Below are positions 50,228 to 61,329 of a DNA stretch of 64,000 nucleotides, piece after piece (the first letter of the stretch is position 1; each line of letters begins with the position of its first letter). Origin of the DNA: Vicia villosa (lineage: Eukaryota; Streptophyta; Magnoliopsida; Fabales; Fabaceae); NCBI RefSeq assembly GCF_029867415.1, contig NC_081185.1:120321987-120385986 (forward strand), in the 5' to 3' direction. Position numbers and translations under genes: made by a program. The notes under the pieces are model-generated. The model saw only the letters and a list, made by a program, of their open reading frames with translations. It had not been told where the DNA came from and did not search any database.

Positions 50228-50689
50228 ACTGACATGGTTGAAAGAGTATCTTACTTTAGAAGACTATCATCCTTAGTTCTAAAACTTAGTGAACTGCTAA
50301 CACAATTTAACACTAAACTTGATTTTCTCCTTTTCACATGTACTTTCCAAGTATATGTTTTTTTTAGGAGAATTTTGGTTGAAAGAAATCAGTGTACATC
50401 TTATAGTTTTAACCTAACTTTTTTTTCTTGCTGAAATATAAATTCGCAGTTGCGGATTTTTTTCAGCAAGATACATGTTGTAAATAATGTAATTATTATT
50501 ATTAGTGTTTATATATTATTTATAATTAAATTACAGTATTAAGCTTTTACATGGTATAAAAACTCTTGATTTCGAGAAATCTTACTTTTGTATAAATTCT
50601 AAGACACCTTAATGAGTTCATTAATCTGAGTTAACACTTATTCATCTTAACCGAGTTGATCTACTGGCTTAAAATCGTACTCACTTCGA
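50228..50689. other. 3' flank of the RING gene
   Basis: AT-rich sequence holding the likely 3' UTR. AATAAT/AATTAAA-like words near 50485-50530 could serve polyadenylation. No further gene is seen. Confidence 0.4.
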
Positions 50690-51190
50690 CTAGGCCACTA
50701 ATGCGAAATGCAATAGCCTTCACAACTTCCTTTGATTTGTCTATTGTGGTACAGCAAAATCTGCCTACTACTACCCCAAAAAATGCACCTAGTATTGACC
50801 CCTGAAGTGGTACAACAAATAATCATTTCATTGTTCTCTACTTTTGGATTCTCAGGTAAATCATCTTCAACTTGATACATTGATTCAGGGATTTCCAACC
50901 ACATGATCACCAAAGCTCAATTTCTTAAAGATATCACCAAATATTTCTCAAAATATATACTACTAATGGAAATCAACTATCCATCACAACAACAGGTGAT
51001 ATTTCTTTAACTTTAACTGACATTTTTGTTTCTAGTTTCACTGGTAATCTCAGTTGTGTTGGTCATTTAGTTGACAATGATTGTCAAGTACATTTTTCGA
51101 AGTCTGATTGTCTTGTGCAATATCAACACTCGAGAATGATAATCGCAAATGGCCTAAAGTTGGACGTCTTTTTCCACTCGATTTATTAAT
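50690..51190 (+). pseudogene. Ty1/copia protease/pre-integrase fragment
   Basis: Plus-strand translation of about 50975-51185 reads as a copia pre-integrase segment: a DIFVSSF block, then VGHLVDNDCQVHFSKSDC, then IIANG and a truncated end. This order is characteristic of the GAG-pre-integrase domain. No LTR or reverse transcriptase is attached, so it is an isolated fragment. Confidence 0.6.
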
Positions 51191-51196
51191 GTTCCC

Positions 51197-51323
51197 AAGT
51201 CTTCATTCACTTAGGGTGATTTTGCAATAATTGATTATCAAGTTTGACATAAGCCTTCTTAAGTCTTCATTCACCTTGGGTGATTTTGCAATCATTGATT
51301 ATCAAGTTTGACATAAGCCTTGG
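51197..51323. repeat. 64-bp tandem duplication
   Basis: AAGTCTTCATTCAC...ATAAGCCTT occurs at 51197-51260 and again from 51261 with about four differences. Confidence 0.85.
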
Positions 51324-51328
51324 ACAAA

Positions 51329-51860
51329 GGGATGGCAATTGTACTCATATCTAATGGGCACCCGTAAAAATTACCCCCAATGAATAGGGTAAAAATTTGC
51401 AAAAACAAATACGAGCCCGGACACGGATAATTACTAGGGGTGACAAACGGGCATGTCCACCCCGTTTAGGCCCTCCCCGCAGAAGCCCGCAAAAAATAGG
51501 ACAGGGCGGGGTGGGCATCGTTGAGAATGCGGGTCTAAAACCTAGGTCCATCCCGCAAAAAAGTGAGGACGGAGCGGAGAAAGCCCACAGACACTGCACC
51601 TTTTGAGCCTGAAAACACAAAATGTTATGTAAATGACCATGCCCGCGAAAAAACGGGGCAGAGCGGACACATTAAATGGTGAGAGCTTAAATTCTTGACT
51701 CACCCCATACTAAAGTGCGGGCAAAATTAACATGCCCAACCGACCTGACCCATTTTACCACCCCTAATAATTATCCATTAAAATATGCAAGTATGAGTGC
51801 AGGTACGGGTACCCACCTTGCCTCATATCCACACAATGTATATTTATATATTTTAATTGA
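51329..51860. mobile_element. Outer hAT-like element fragment carrying element G
   Basis: GGGATGGCAA at 51329 resembles a hAT terminus, followed by GGGCACCCGTAAAAAT and, after element G, GGTACGGGTACCCACC. These GC-rich words look like hAT subterminal repeats. The opposite end cannot be located and no duplication was found. Confidence 0.35.
51435..51766. mobile_element. Non-autonomous hAT element G (332 bp)
   Basis: The ends TAGGGGTGACAAACGGG and TTTTACCACCCCTA share the TAGGGGTG terminus of elements A and B. The flanks ATAATTAC (51427-51434) and ATAATTAT (51767-51774) match at 7 of 8. Subterminal GCCCGC/GCGGG words are dense. It lies inside an older GC-patterned repeat. Confidence 0.82.
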
Positions 51861-53174
51861 TATCTTTGTATAAAAAATATAAGTATATATCTTTAAAAAA
51901 AATACATCACAATTAAACTATTACACGTTTTAATATATTGGTCATTTATTTAACAATTCAAAAGTAAAATCTTTGAATTTTTTTGTCAATTTTGTTAAAA
52001 AAATAAAATTAACAACAAATCTTGCTAATATTAAAATGATGAAGTTTTATATAGGTTTATTTTCTGCACTCAAAAGATGAAGTTTTTTTCACTTTTAAAT
52101 TTTTTTAATACTTAGACCCAATTTTTCTCCAAAATCAAAATACTTTGCTCTAACAATAGAGGGAATACATATCAATCTCTTTTCAAGAATTCTTGAAATC
52201 TAATAGAATTATATCTCAGAGTTCGAGTACCCTAACTTGAAAGAAAAAAATGGTGTATTTGAAAGAAAAAAATAGTGTATTTGAAAGAAATCATAGCCAT
52301 TTGTTTAATGATGTCCGCACACTTTTTCTTAAGTGTCATGAGCCACCACGATTCTAATGTGAAGCCCTCTTCAGAGCTGTACTTATAAACATCAGATGGA
52401 TCAATAGATTGATACAAGCAGGGCTTGTCTGGTAGTGCTAGGAGATCAACAGATGATACAAGGCTTATCTGGTAGTGCTTGGAAGTGAGAAAGAATATGG
52501 AATAGACTATGAATAACTTATCCACTAGCTAACATGTAAACTTTTTAACTATCAATAACATACCACCGATCAATATGACAATACCAAACAAGAAAGCTCA
52601 ACTTTGGGTTTCAAGAGAGGGTCCTAAAGCAACCAGTTTTAATTTGCTTCAATACCATAGAACATTTGCTCTGTACTGGTTGGGCATTTCTTATGCCTGC
52701 GTTTTTAATGCATCCTCTTTTTTGCTCTTCAAAATTACCATAGAACATTAAAATCCCGTACAAAGGATTAAGTCCATCCATCTCCCTTTATCGACTTGCA
52801 GAGGAGGATACAATAGACTACAAAATAAAAATGGGTACTGTTTTGGGATAAGCAAATGACAATAAAAGAACACAGTAAATGACAATAAAAGGGGTGCTAT
52901 AGTAGAGGACATAACTTCCAAGTCCAAAATAGCTTTGGATAGTAACGTACCATTGGAGATGTACGTAAGTCCTTAATGTAAATGATAACTGCTCCTACTT
53001 TCCATCTAGTGGTCCAAGGAAAGAAATGAAAATTCTACAAAATACTGAAACCACGGTTCTTAAATTAGTTGCATGTATAGCAGTTGCACTTAATGTTGCT
53101 GGTTTTCATTTGAATGGTTTCAGAATAAGCAGGTGGAAATACAGTCCAGTGGTTTTAACAAAGTTATTAATTAC
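51775..53174. other. Intergenic DNA, no gene recognised
   Basis: AT-rich with small direct repeats, for example AAAGAAAAAAAT-GTGTATTTG near 52240-52280 and a repeated AGATCAACAGATGATACA-like phrase near 52390-52480. Frames are short and unconvincing. Confidence 0.45.
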
Positions 53175-53176
53175 TA

Positions 53177-53457
53177 CTCCCTCCGTTTTTTATTATAAGT
53201 CGTTTTAGACTTTTCACACAGATTAAGAAAAATAATAATTGTTATATGAAAATGAAAAATTATGAAGGTTTTTACAAAATTATCCTTTATTAATGACCTG
53301 TGAAAGATAAATTTATATAATTTAGAGGAGAGAGAATAATAACTATTTAAGAATATAATAGGGAAAATAACATTAATTATTCATTGGAATTGTAAAACGA
53401 CTTATATTTAAATACAATTTTTTTTCCAAAACGACTTATAATAAAAAACGGAGGGAG
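53177..53457. mobile_element. Stowaway MITE (281 bp)
   Basis: The element begins CTCCCTCCGTTTTTTATTAT and ends with its exact reverse complement; the inverted repeat is perfect for 30 bp. It is flanked by the TA target duplication (53175-53176 and 53458-53459). These are the standard marks of Tc1/mariner-related Stowaway elements. The perfect arms suggest a fairly young copy. Confidence 0.96.
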
Positions 53458-53459
53458 TA

Positions 53460-54760
53460 TATGCAGTGTCCGCTTTAATAGCATATTAATGGCCTTGGAT
53501 GCCATTCAGGCACTTCTGAAACATGACAATGCTCGTCGGCTTGGCACATTAAACCAACAAAACATATTAAACCAACAAAACGATGCCTCAGACATAGTAT
53601 AATAACTACTACCTACTGTCAATTGTTGTTTCATAATTTTCGGCCAATGACACAGATAAGATATCTTCAGCAGAAAATGTCCAAATGTTTGTGTTTTACA
53701 CAAGCAAGATACTTTTGAGTGGGAAATGGGGGAAAATGCAAAATACAAAGAATATGTAAATCTTCCAAACCAACCATTTACTAAATAAAATCGAAACACG
53801 TATCATGTAAGGTGATAAAGCCCTACAATCATGATAATCAAAATCTTAATTTGAATAGTAAAATGAAATCTCATGATTTTGCGATTATGCTTCCAACAGC
53901 AATTAAGAGTGTATAATATAATCTTACTTAAGAACTATGCTTATAAATTTAAATTTACACAAGTATTTCAATTGATTCAACTTTTAAGATTTTCTTTGTC
54001 TAATGCTGTTTTCTATGCGTATATACATATGAGTTTTGTGAATTTTGTATAATCTTCCTTGATTAGTGTTACTATTCCATGATTTACTATTTTACTTCTC
54101 CTTTCCGATTTTATGTAATGTAAAATCTCTATTTTAACTATCTTGCCTACAATCATTACAGAAGTCTAGAGCAAAGAATAAAGTTTCCTTTTTTTTTGCA
54201 GTAACAGAACATCAATACTCAGTGTCAAATAAAGACATAGTTTCCTTGTTTTGCAGTTGCAGAAACCAAACAACAACAAAAAAACTAAAACTAAACCAAG
54301 AAAAACTTACTCCTAAAGGGGGGAGACATGACTAGAGGCAATAGTTGCAACTAGGCCTTACAATTCATTCAATTATTGATGCATAATTGCAAAATCTTTC
54401 ATTTTAAGCCTTCTCATTTTACCCTTCTACTTCTCTCCTAAATTATGTAATTGATGGAAACCAGCCTACATACAGTTGAATGATCCACCCAATAATATTG
54501 GCAACATAAATACTCCAAAGAAAATAGTCAAAGAAACACACAGAAGCTTGCAAGTTGCCCATAGGGTGATCCCAGCTGTCTTAATCAGTCTGAATAATTT
54601 TTTCAACAACCACTACTAGAATAAGAAAAGTTGAAATGATCTACCAATGACTAAGCATTTTAAATAATAACTTTCAATCATGTTGAAACCAGCTTCTGCA
54701 TCTCAATTTCTCAAGAATTTCTATCATCCAACTTTTTTCCATAAACATCAATAAACTTAA
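53460..54760. other. Intergenic DNA, AT-rich
   Basis: No gene, terminal repeat or tandem structure recognised. Confidence 0.45.
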
Positions 54761-54762
54761 AG

Positions 54763-54916
54763 CATGTTTGGATCGCATCTGACTTCACTTTTCCGCGCCC
54801 CAATGCCATTCACCGCAACAACAAAGCTACACCGCTACAATATGTAGCTTTTATGTCGACGTAAATTTCTGCTGTGATTTCAGAAAATGCACCGCAGTTC
54901 CAAACAATAGCTTACA
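54763..54916. mobile_element. Candidate small MITE
   Basis: AAAGCATGTTTGGATCG faces GTTCCAAACAATAGCTT, an imperfect inverted repeat around a comparatively GC-rich core (ACCGCAACAACAAAGC, GCACCGCAG). Flanking bases do not give a clear duplication. Confidence 0.4.
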
Positions 54917-55106
54917 AGATTTTGTAAGTTAAAAACCAAATATTTATTTCACTAGAAAGTTTTCATAAGCCAAAAGCTAGTGCATCTAGTGGCAAAAAGT
55001 AGGACATTAAGCTTCAGCATGATTAAAAAAGATGCCTAGATTCAAGTTTTATGAAAACAGTACAAATGCGTGAAAGATAGAAGGCAAATGACCCCCTCTT
55101 CCGACT

Positions 55107-55475
55107 AATCCAACAACAACAACAACAACCAAGTCTTATCCCACTAAATGGGATCGGCTACATGGATCAACTCCCGCCATAATGTTCTATCCAAGACGAT
55201 GTTTCTATCCAAATCGTTAATCTCGAAATCTCTTTTAATAACTTCTCTAATAGTCTTTCTAGGTCTTCCTCTACACTTCTAACTGTTTGACAGACCTCCA
55301 AATGATCTACTCTCCTTCCTTACTACAGAATATACAAATCTTCTCTCTACATGCTCAAACCACCTAAATCTATTATCATCTTTTCTACTATAAGTATTAC
55401 TCCAACACTCTATCTAATATTGTCATTTCTAATCTTATCAAGTCTAGTCTGTCAAACATCCAACGTAACATCCTC
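55107..55475 (-). pseudogene. 3' fragment of a plant L1-type LINE
   Basis: The plus strand reads CAACAACAACAACAACCAAG, then CTTATCCCACTAAATGGGAT, GGCTACATGGATCAACT and TCTTCCTCTACACTTCT. This is the antisense of the widespread plant LINE 3' end, where a C-terminal reverse transcriptase region (RWFGHV-type) is followed by a short TTG-repeat tail. Frameshifts and stops are present. Only the 3' end is here, as is usual after 5' truncation. Confidence 0.75.
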
Positions 55476-56617
55476 TTCCGACTAATCCATCTCCTTAAAA
55501 TACTCAACCAAGATGCTCCTTAGCTCCTTTCAAACCCAGATTTCACAATCTCAAAAAACTATCTTTGATTAACTTTATCTATCTTCTACCTTTACACGTG
55601 ACAAACTTTAACTCTTTAAACATTAAATCTCTCAACCTATAGTATTAGTCACACCAGTTTTAAATCCTCAGTATTGCAAACTAGCTAATAATGAGAACCA
55701 GAAGTTACTTAAACAAGGGCATTGGATCATTGGCAAAGAAGAAAGAGTACTATGTTACATAAGATATAAAGGTTCACATGGTACAAAACTTACTGGTTTC
55801 CAATGTCATAACATGGTTGTTCAATTTAATGATCTAATATACAAGTTGTAGAGCACTATATGAAATCAAAATCATTGTAGATTGGTGTTTTATAGCAGAT
55901 AGCATTCCATGAATAAGTTTTTAAAAGAAGAGTAACTCGGAAGCGAAAAGAAAAGCATCACAAGATAATCACAACTCTACTCAGAAAGCAGCAAATCCCT
56001 TTCTTAAGAGAGTACATTCAATATACATACTACCAGGTAGATTTGTTCTTACAGTTTAACTCGAGCAGTGGAAATATTATTTCTAGATTCGCACCCAAAA
56101 TTATAGATTACACTTACGAAATCCAAAATTGTAGATCAATAAAAAAGGAACTAACCGACGGTCATCCAAGTAAATCAACCAAGCTGAACAAACTCCTGCA
56201 CCAAAAGAAATTGACTACACTCCAAGCCACGCCCTATCAGCATAAAATCACTTTTGCAACACCTGGCAAGTATAAATTAAGTAAAACAGATTTGATAATA
56301 ACATAGAAAGTTGGGGGTTCATTGCAGCACTTCACCAAACCTTACAACAAGTTACAATACTGTACAAGGAAAAGGCTCATTAAATTAACTCTTAATCAAA
56401 ATATAAAAGTCCTAGTGCTAAAGATCAATGGTGCAACTAACAATGATGATTCTATAAAATGGTGTAAATAATGAAGAACATAGCAGAGGCAATAAAAAGA
56501 GGCTGCATTTGCAACCTGATAATAATAACAATGCAATTAACCGTGTACAAAAGGTGGAGGAAATCAAAACAAAACCCCACAAAAAAATAATAATACAAAG
56601 AGGAAAAACAATTACTT
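55476..56617. other. Intergenic DNA and 3' flank of the FLA gene
   Basis: Nothing recognisable. The part nearest 56617 should contain the 3' UTR of the minus-strand FLA gene. Confidence 0.45.
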
Positions 56618-57874
56618 TTATACCAGTAAATACAAATTTATACAGCAAAGAACAAAAATAAATAACTCAGAACCATAAACACCAGCAACATTGGACGTAA
56701 CATTTTCACCAAATCCCGGTGGTGAAGAAAGATGTGACGGCTGTACATCAAATCCAGACGGCGAAGAAGCATCATCGTAAGGCGGAGGAGCACCAATGTC
56801 CGGAGGCGATTTCACAGACACAATTGGATTTTTCCCGAAAATCTCTCTCGGTAACAAAACCTTCGAAACACCGAAAATTGCGATAGGGTTCTGATCAAAA
56901 ACCGTCTGAGTAATTATCCCCTGAACAATTCCAGTGTTAATCGCGACCGAGCCATTAAACGTTGAGATATTGAGCGTGAAGCTTCCAGCTCCCATGGCTT
57001 CCGTGGCAAGCGTTGGTTGCAACGGATTCGCAGTGGATTGAAGCGAACCGAGAGGATAATAAGCTCGGAGAACATGAGCTTTGAGCACAACCGCTTTCTT
57101 ATCCGCCGGAAGTGACTGAAGCGAGACCGAGGGAGGTAGATCGGCGAAAGCTTCATCGACGGGGATAAATAACGTGATTCCGGAACCGCCTTCACCGGCT
57201 TCGAATTCGTTAACAACACCGGAAGCCGAGAGCATGGAGGCAGCGACATTGAAGTTATGAGCATCGATTAGAGTTTTGGTGATGTTGAGGAGAATGCTAG
57301 GACGAGTTTCCGATGCCATGAGATCGAAACCGTAAGGGATTAAGAGAGAATTAACGGTGAAGATGGTGATATTGTACGGTAGGGTTTTGACAAGTTCGAT
57401 GACGGTGGCGTTTGAGGAGGAGTAAGGAGCAGGAGAACGGATCGAGACGAGGTTGGAGTGAGCATCGTGAGTGATATTGACGGAGCCGAAATTGTTGGTG
57501 GCGCGGCCGGTGGTTTGGAAGAGAGTGGTGACGAGTTTGCCGGAGGGAGGGAGGGAGTGGAGGTCGGACCATGAGAGGAATTGGAGGAGGACGTGGTAGC
57601 GGAGGACGTCGGTGAGTGCGGAGGGGGAGAGTTGGTGGTGGGAGAGGTTAGGGTCAGTTGATAAGAAGGAATTTGGCACGGCGAGGAGAGAGATTGAAGT
57701 GCGGTGGGAGAGGTCGGCGGTGAGGGGGGCCGCGGCGGAGAGAAGGGCGGTGAATTGGGATAAATCCGGGAAAGTTGAAAGAAGAGCGGTGATGTTGAGT
57801 GAAAAAGATGGTGTTGGGGATAGGATTAGTAAATAGAACATAAAAGTGAGGGTAATTTGGGGAAGTGAAGCCAT
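56618..57874 (-). CDS. FLA4-like: Fasciclin-like arabinogalactan protein, FLA4/SOS5 type
   Basis: A single uninterrupted frame of 418 residues, essentially the length of Arabidopsis FLA4/SOS5 (about 420). It has a signal peptide (1-25), a first FAS1 domain (about 28-180, with SLLAVPNSF at 62-70 and the YH motif at 93-94), and a second FAS1 domain (about 200-345, with TLFIPVDEAF at 234-243). A short Pro/Ser-rich arabinogalactan-type stretch follows (356-388). The tail after residue 400 is hydrophobic, fitting GPI anchoring near Ser394-Ala397. About ten N-glycosylation sequons (NIT, NLS, NAT, NIS, NGS) are visible. FLA4 acts at the plasma membrane/cell wall in root growth and salt tolerance. 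It is intronless here and clearly GC-richer than its surroundings. Confidence 0.88.
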   Translation of the reverse strand: MASLPQITLTFMFYLLILSPTPSFSLNITALLSTFPDLSQFTALLSAAAPLTADLSHRTSISLLAVPNSFLSTDPNLSHHQLSPSALTDVLRYHVLLQFLSWSDLHSLPPSGKLVTTLFQTTGRATNNFGSVNITHDAHSNLVSIRSPAPYSSSNATVIELVKTLPYNITIFTVNSLLIPYGFDLMASETRPSILLNITKTLIDAHNFNVAASMLSASGVVNEFEAGEGGSGITLFIPVDEAFADLPPSVSLQSLPADKKAVVLKAHVLRAYYPLGSLQSTANPLQPTLATEAMGAGSFTLNISTFNGSVAINTGIVQGIITQTVFDQNPIAIFGVSKVLLPREIFGKNPIVSVKSPPDIGAPPPYDDASSPSGFDVQPSHLSSPPGFGENVTSNVAGVYGSELFIFVLCCINLYLLV

Positions 57875-58110
57875 TATTATTGTTATAATTTAACGGTTAT
57901 GTTTATATAGTTTTTTTCCTTGTTGAAGTTTTGGATCTGGATTGTGTTGTGTTTGTGTTGTTTTGTTTTCTGTTATGTGTTTGATGTTGTTGTTGTTGAT
58001 GATGAGGTAGATGAGTGAAGTGAAGTGAAGTGAGTGGAAGAGAAAGAAAGAGTGAGCTGTGTTTGTGTGATCTGTGAATGTCTGTGAATGATGAGATGAG
58101 CACCATGGTG
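57875..58110 (-). promoter_or_regulatory. 5' leader/promoter region of the FLA gene
   Basis: Upstream of the minus-strand start, the coding strand is rich in CA, CT and ACAACAACA words (from GTTGTTGTTG near 57988 and GTGAAGTGAAGTGAAGTGAG near 58017). Such pyrimidine-rich tracts are usual in plant leaders. No definite TATA box is seen. Confidence 0.35.
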
Positions 58111-59395
58111 ATGCAATGATGATGTGGACTGTTTTTTTTTTATTTATTGCTTTTTTTATATCGTTTTGTGACTTTGTGTCTTGTTGGGATGAGAATATTA
58201 ATACTCTTCAATCTTCATACTCCACTCATATTATACTTGAGGAATCTAGAGCTTTAAAGAAAATTTATATTAACAACTGGATTAGACTGACTATTAGTGA
58301 TGTTGTTTAAAATAGTAATCTTTTTCTAATATAGGAGTATGCACTTTTTTATTAAAAAAATTCAATCATTATCTTTTTTAATTTCTTTTCATCTTCATAA
58401 CTTTCTCTTTATCTTTCTTGGTCTATTTCTTTCTCTTGTTTTTTTTTCTTTCTCTGTCTATTTTTATCTATTTTCAAATTCTAACCTATTTTAACAATTA
58501 GTATTTTTTATGTTTCATTTTTTCTTCATGTTTTGGATGTTCCATTGTTAATTTTTTGATGAGATTGAGTATTCATTCTCATGCATCATTAGTGTAAGTC
58601 AATTGCAAATTAACAACAAGCCTTAATCATGATATGTATTTTGGTGGCGTTTTGTGCATTTTGTAATTGTTGTAGGGGTTTCTTTTACTTTGACATTCTC
58701 TATGCCTTAGTTTTAATTAATATATTTGTTTTTCGTCTTAGAAAAAAAAAAAGCCTTATAATCTCTAGCTCCTTCAATCTTGCAAAATAAATTAATGAAA
58801 TGTATTGAATGAATTAAGAAGCATTAGAGAGAAAGTTAGCACAAAATCTTTTTGTACTCATTAATTTAGTGTATTGCTTTGTACTTAAATGGTTGAAGAT
58901 TATATATACAAGGCAAAGAGTTAGTAACTACTTTAATTAGGGTTATTGGATCACTAGCCTTCATTGTAGGTCCTTAAGAAAAAAATTAAAGAGAATTATC
59001 TAGTGGAAAAGTCAAACCATGACTAGGTGTACGTTTAACAATCTTAAAATTTGTTTGACCATATTTCAATGAGACTTATATTGGTATATTTGTAAGACAT
59101 CCGCAAAAGACAACGCGGAAGGTTCGTTATGGGAAGGTAACATAACTTGTTGTCCTCATGCCTCCTAGCCGCCCATTTATTAGGGTGGGCGTCCGTTAGC
59201 TGGTTTTGTCGCTCATTCTTTAGATGACTAGCCCGATTCCTAGGAACATGGAGAGTGGCGTATTAGTTGAAACAAAATTGGTTTGCACCATATTTAAGGT
59301 TTTAATGTTAATAAAGTATTTAAAGAAAAATTGACTATACTAATAAATATTCAAGTGTGCAGGGCCATAGACTAAAATTTCTAATACAAACTTAG
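58111..59395. other. Intergenic DNA, AT-rich
   Basis: Long T-rich tracts (58320-58560) and no convincing frames. Nothing else recognised. Confidence 0.45.
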
Positions 59396-59800
59396 TACTG
59401 GTACTGAAAAATGAACATTTAAAGAGAAGTTAAAAGATTCAAAATCTGAAGGATCAAAACATGAGAACCATACTCTGAAGATAGACTCTAAAGGAGGTCA
59501 ACTTATGAAGATTAGACTCTGAAGAAAGTCAACCTTTGAAGAATAAGACTCTGAAGGTATTAGACTCTGGTCAGTCAACGTTAGGATCAAGAAGACTCTG
59601 ATAGGTCACTATCAGACTCAGAGAGTAAATTTTCTTGTTCTCATCACATGTAGATCCAAATAAAACTCTGCACAGACAACTGAGATGTAACAGATAATTC
59701 CTCTTGAAGCAAAGGGAATTCAAATGCCTTTTCAACGGTATTAACCATGTCAAATAACATTCCAACGTCTATGATCAACATACAGAGCTTCTCACGTCCT
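59396..59800 (+). repeat. Copia-type LTR remnant
   Basis: Repeated GACTCTGAAG and GGTCAAC/AGTCAAC words (59470-59590) resemble the SIRE/Maximus-like LTR at 22219-24496. Ends are not readable; it is a fragment. Confidence 0.4.
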
Positions 59801-60706
59801 TGCGTGAGTGTTAGCTGGATTTTTCGACGTATCTCAAATGTTCAACAAGTCGGGAAAAGGTTAAAATAATTGAAGAAGTTCAGTTAAACTTGTTGATATT
59901 ATTTTGACAAGAAGTTAATTGGATGGTTCGACAGATTGGTTTAAAGGAACATGTCGAAGGTCCCACGCGCATTAGTCTTGGGGACTTAGTGAGTTTTCTT
60001 GATTGATTTGGAAGATTTTTTCGACTGAGGGAGTTGAAATATGCAACAAGTGTGAGTAACCATTTTTGGCCTTATCTGAATGTAAAGGACGCATGGAAGT
60101 AAATTAAGGGCGAAAAACAACCAAGCGAAGACGTGTCAGCGTCTAAAAATGAGATGTTTGCGACAGTTATGTAGTTTTCATTATAAATAATAAATTCTAG
60201 TGTTAGGCTTCGGGTGTTGCAATTACTACAGAAACTCATTATACTCAAAGTATCTGAGAAAAAGTGAGAAAAGAGTTCAAATGAGTGCAATGTGTGTGTT
60301 CAAACATCACAATTTATTTATACAAATTCTTTTACACTAAGTTATTTTCCTGTACTTTTACTTTATGTCGAAATCTTTACTCTCTTTGCATTTACATTCT
60401 TTTTTCAACCTTTAACTTTGTCCTAAGGATTTTGACTACATCGAAATCTGCATCCTTTACACAGAAAACCATACAAAAACATCAGAAACCTTATGCATAT
60501 ATGTTTTAGGATCACCTAGTCGATCCTACAAGTAACCCTTTTGGGAGAACTATCATTTGTTTGCCAAATTTCATGGCGAACAAATTGGCACCCCTAGTGG
60601 GACCTTTGTGTCAAAGTTTAATTTTTTTTCTTCTAGTTTGCATATAAAGTTCTCTGTTCATAAAAATTTTGAGTCTTAGTGGGCATGAGATTAAGGAGTG
60701 GTAAAT
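59801..60706 (+). mobile_element. Ty3/gypsy LTR, leader and gag start, truncated by insertion
   Basis: LTR-like sequence runs to about 60574 and is followed by ATTGGCACCCCTAGTGGGAC, in the primer-binding-site position. The leader then matches the minus-strand element near 39400-39495, and at 60684 an ATG opens gag (MRLRSG). After seven codons the frame is lost at 60707, where another LTR begins. Same family as the gag remnants at 27790-39397. Confidence 0.6.
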
Positions 60707-61329
60707 TGATAAGTTCCACTTATCAATTTTTTGTATGTAAATAGTGGCACTTATCGAGACTTTTTGTAATACCGTTTGAATAATTCCCCGTTTTTGTGTA
60801 TATTTGTATCGTTTTTGTTTTGTCACGTTTTCGTGTAAATATATACCGTTTGATAGTTTTGTTGTATTTTTGTAGGTTTTGTTGCGTATTTGGAGCCTCG
60901 ATGAATAAAGTGTCGAAGACACGGCTGCGAACGCATTTTGGAAATAAAAGTTGTTGTTCTGTTGAGCCTGCTTAGCACGTTTTTTGGTGCTTAGCGCGGT
61001 CGGGGAGATTTTGAGATCAAGTCTGGCAGAGAGTATGGCGCTTAGCACGGGTTTTTGGTGCTTAGCGCGGTCGGGGAGATTTTGAGATCAAGTCTGGCAG
61101 AGAGTATGGCGCTTAGCACGGGTTTTTGGCGCTAAGCTCGCTCTGGAGGTTTAAGAAAAATAAATAACAGTGCGCTTGGCGCGGTGGGCGCGCTTAGCGC
61201 GGTCTGCGATTTTCAATTTTTGTATTTATAGTTCATAACACATTTTTTAGGGTTTTTATCACCTATTTCCTCCATTGAAGAGCTCTGGTCCATTTTTTAT
61301 AGTTTAGAGGCTTAGGAAACACCATTGGG
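60707..61329 (+). mobile_element. LTR of a second retrotransposon, split by a hAT element
   Basis: It starts TGATAAGTTCCACTTATCA inside the gag start of the preceding element. It carries GCTTAGCGCGGT words that also appear as GCTAAGCGCG near 12245. It is cut at 61330 by a hAT terminus, so its right end lies beyond the window or after the hAT. No genes are present. Confidence 0.55.
60971..61111. repeat. 70/71-bp tandem duplication in the LTR
   Basis: CTTAGCACG...GAGTATGGCG spans 60971-61040 and again 61041-61111, nearly identical, followed by a partial third copy. The unit itself has an internal CTTAGC(G/A)CG repeat. Confidence 0.92.

Noticed and set aside
56914..57264. Minus-strand frame inside the FLA gene in another frame
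   Set aside because: It overlaps the FLA coding sequence, whose two FAS1 domains, signal peptide and GPI tail explain the region fully.
60611..61048. 145-codon minus-strand open frame
   Set aside because: It lies across the gypsy leader and LTR junction, ends in a tandem duplication, has transposon-like AT composition and no recognisable domain.
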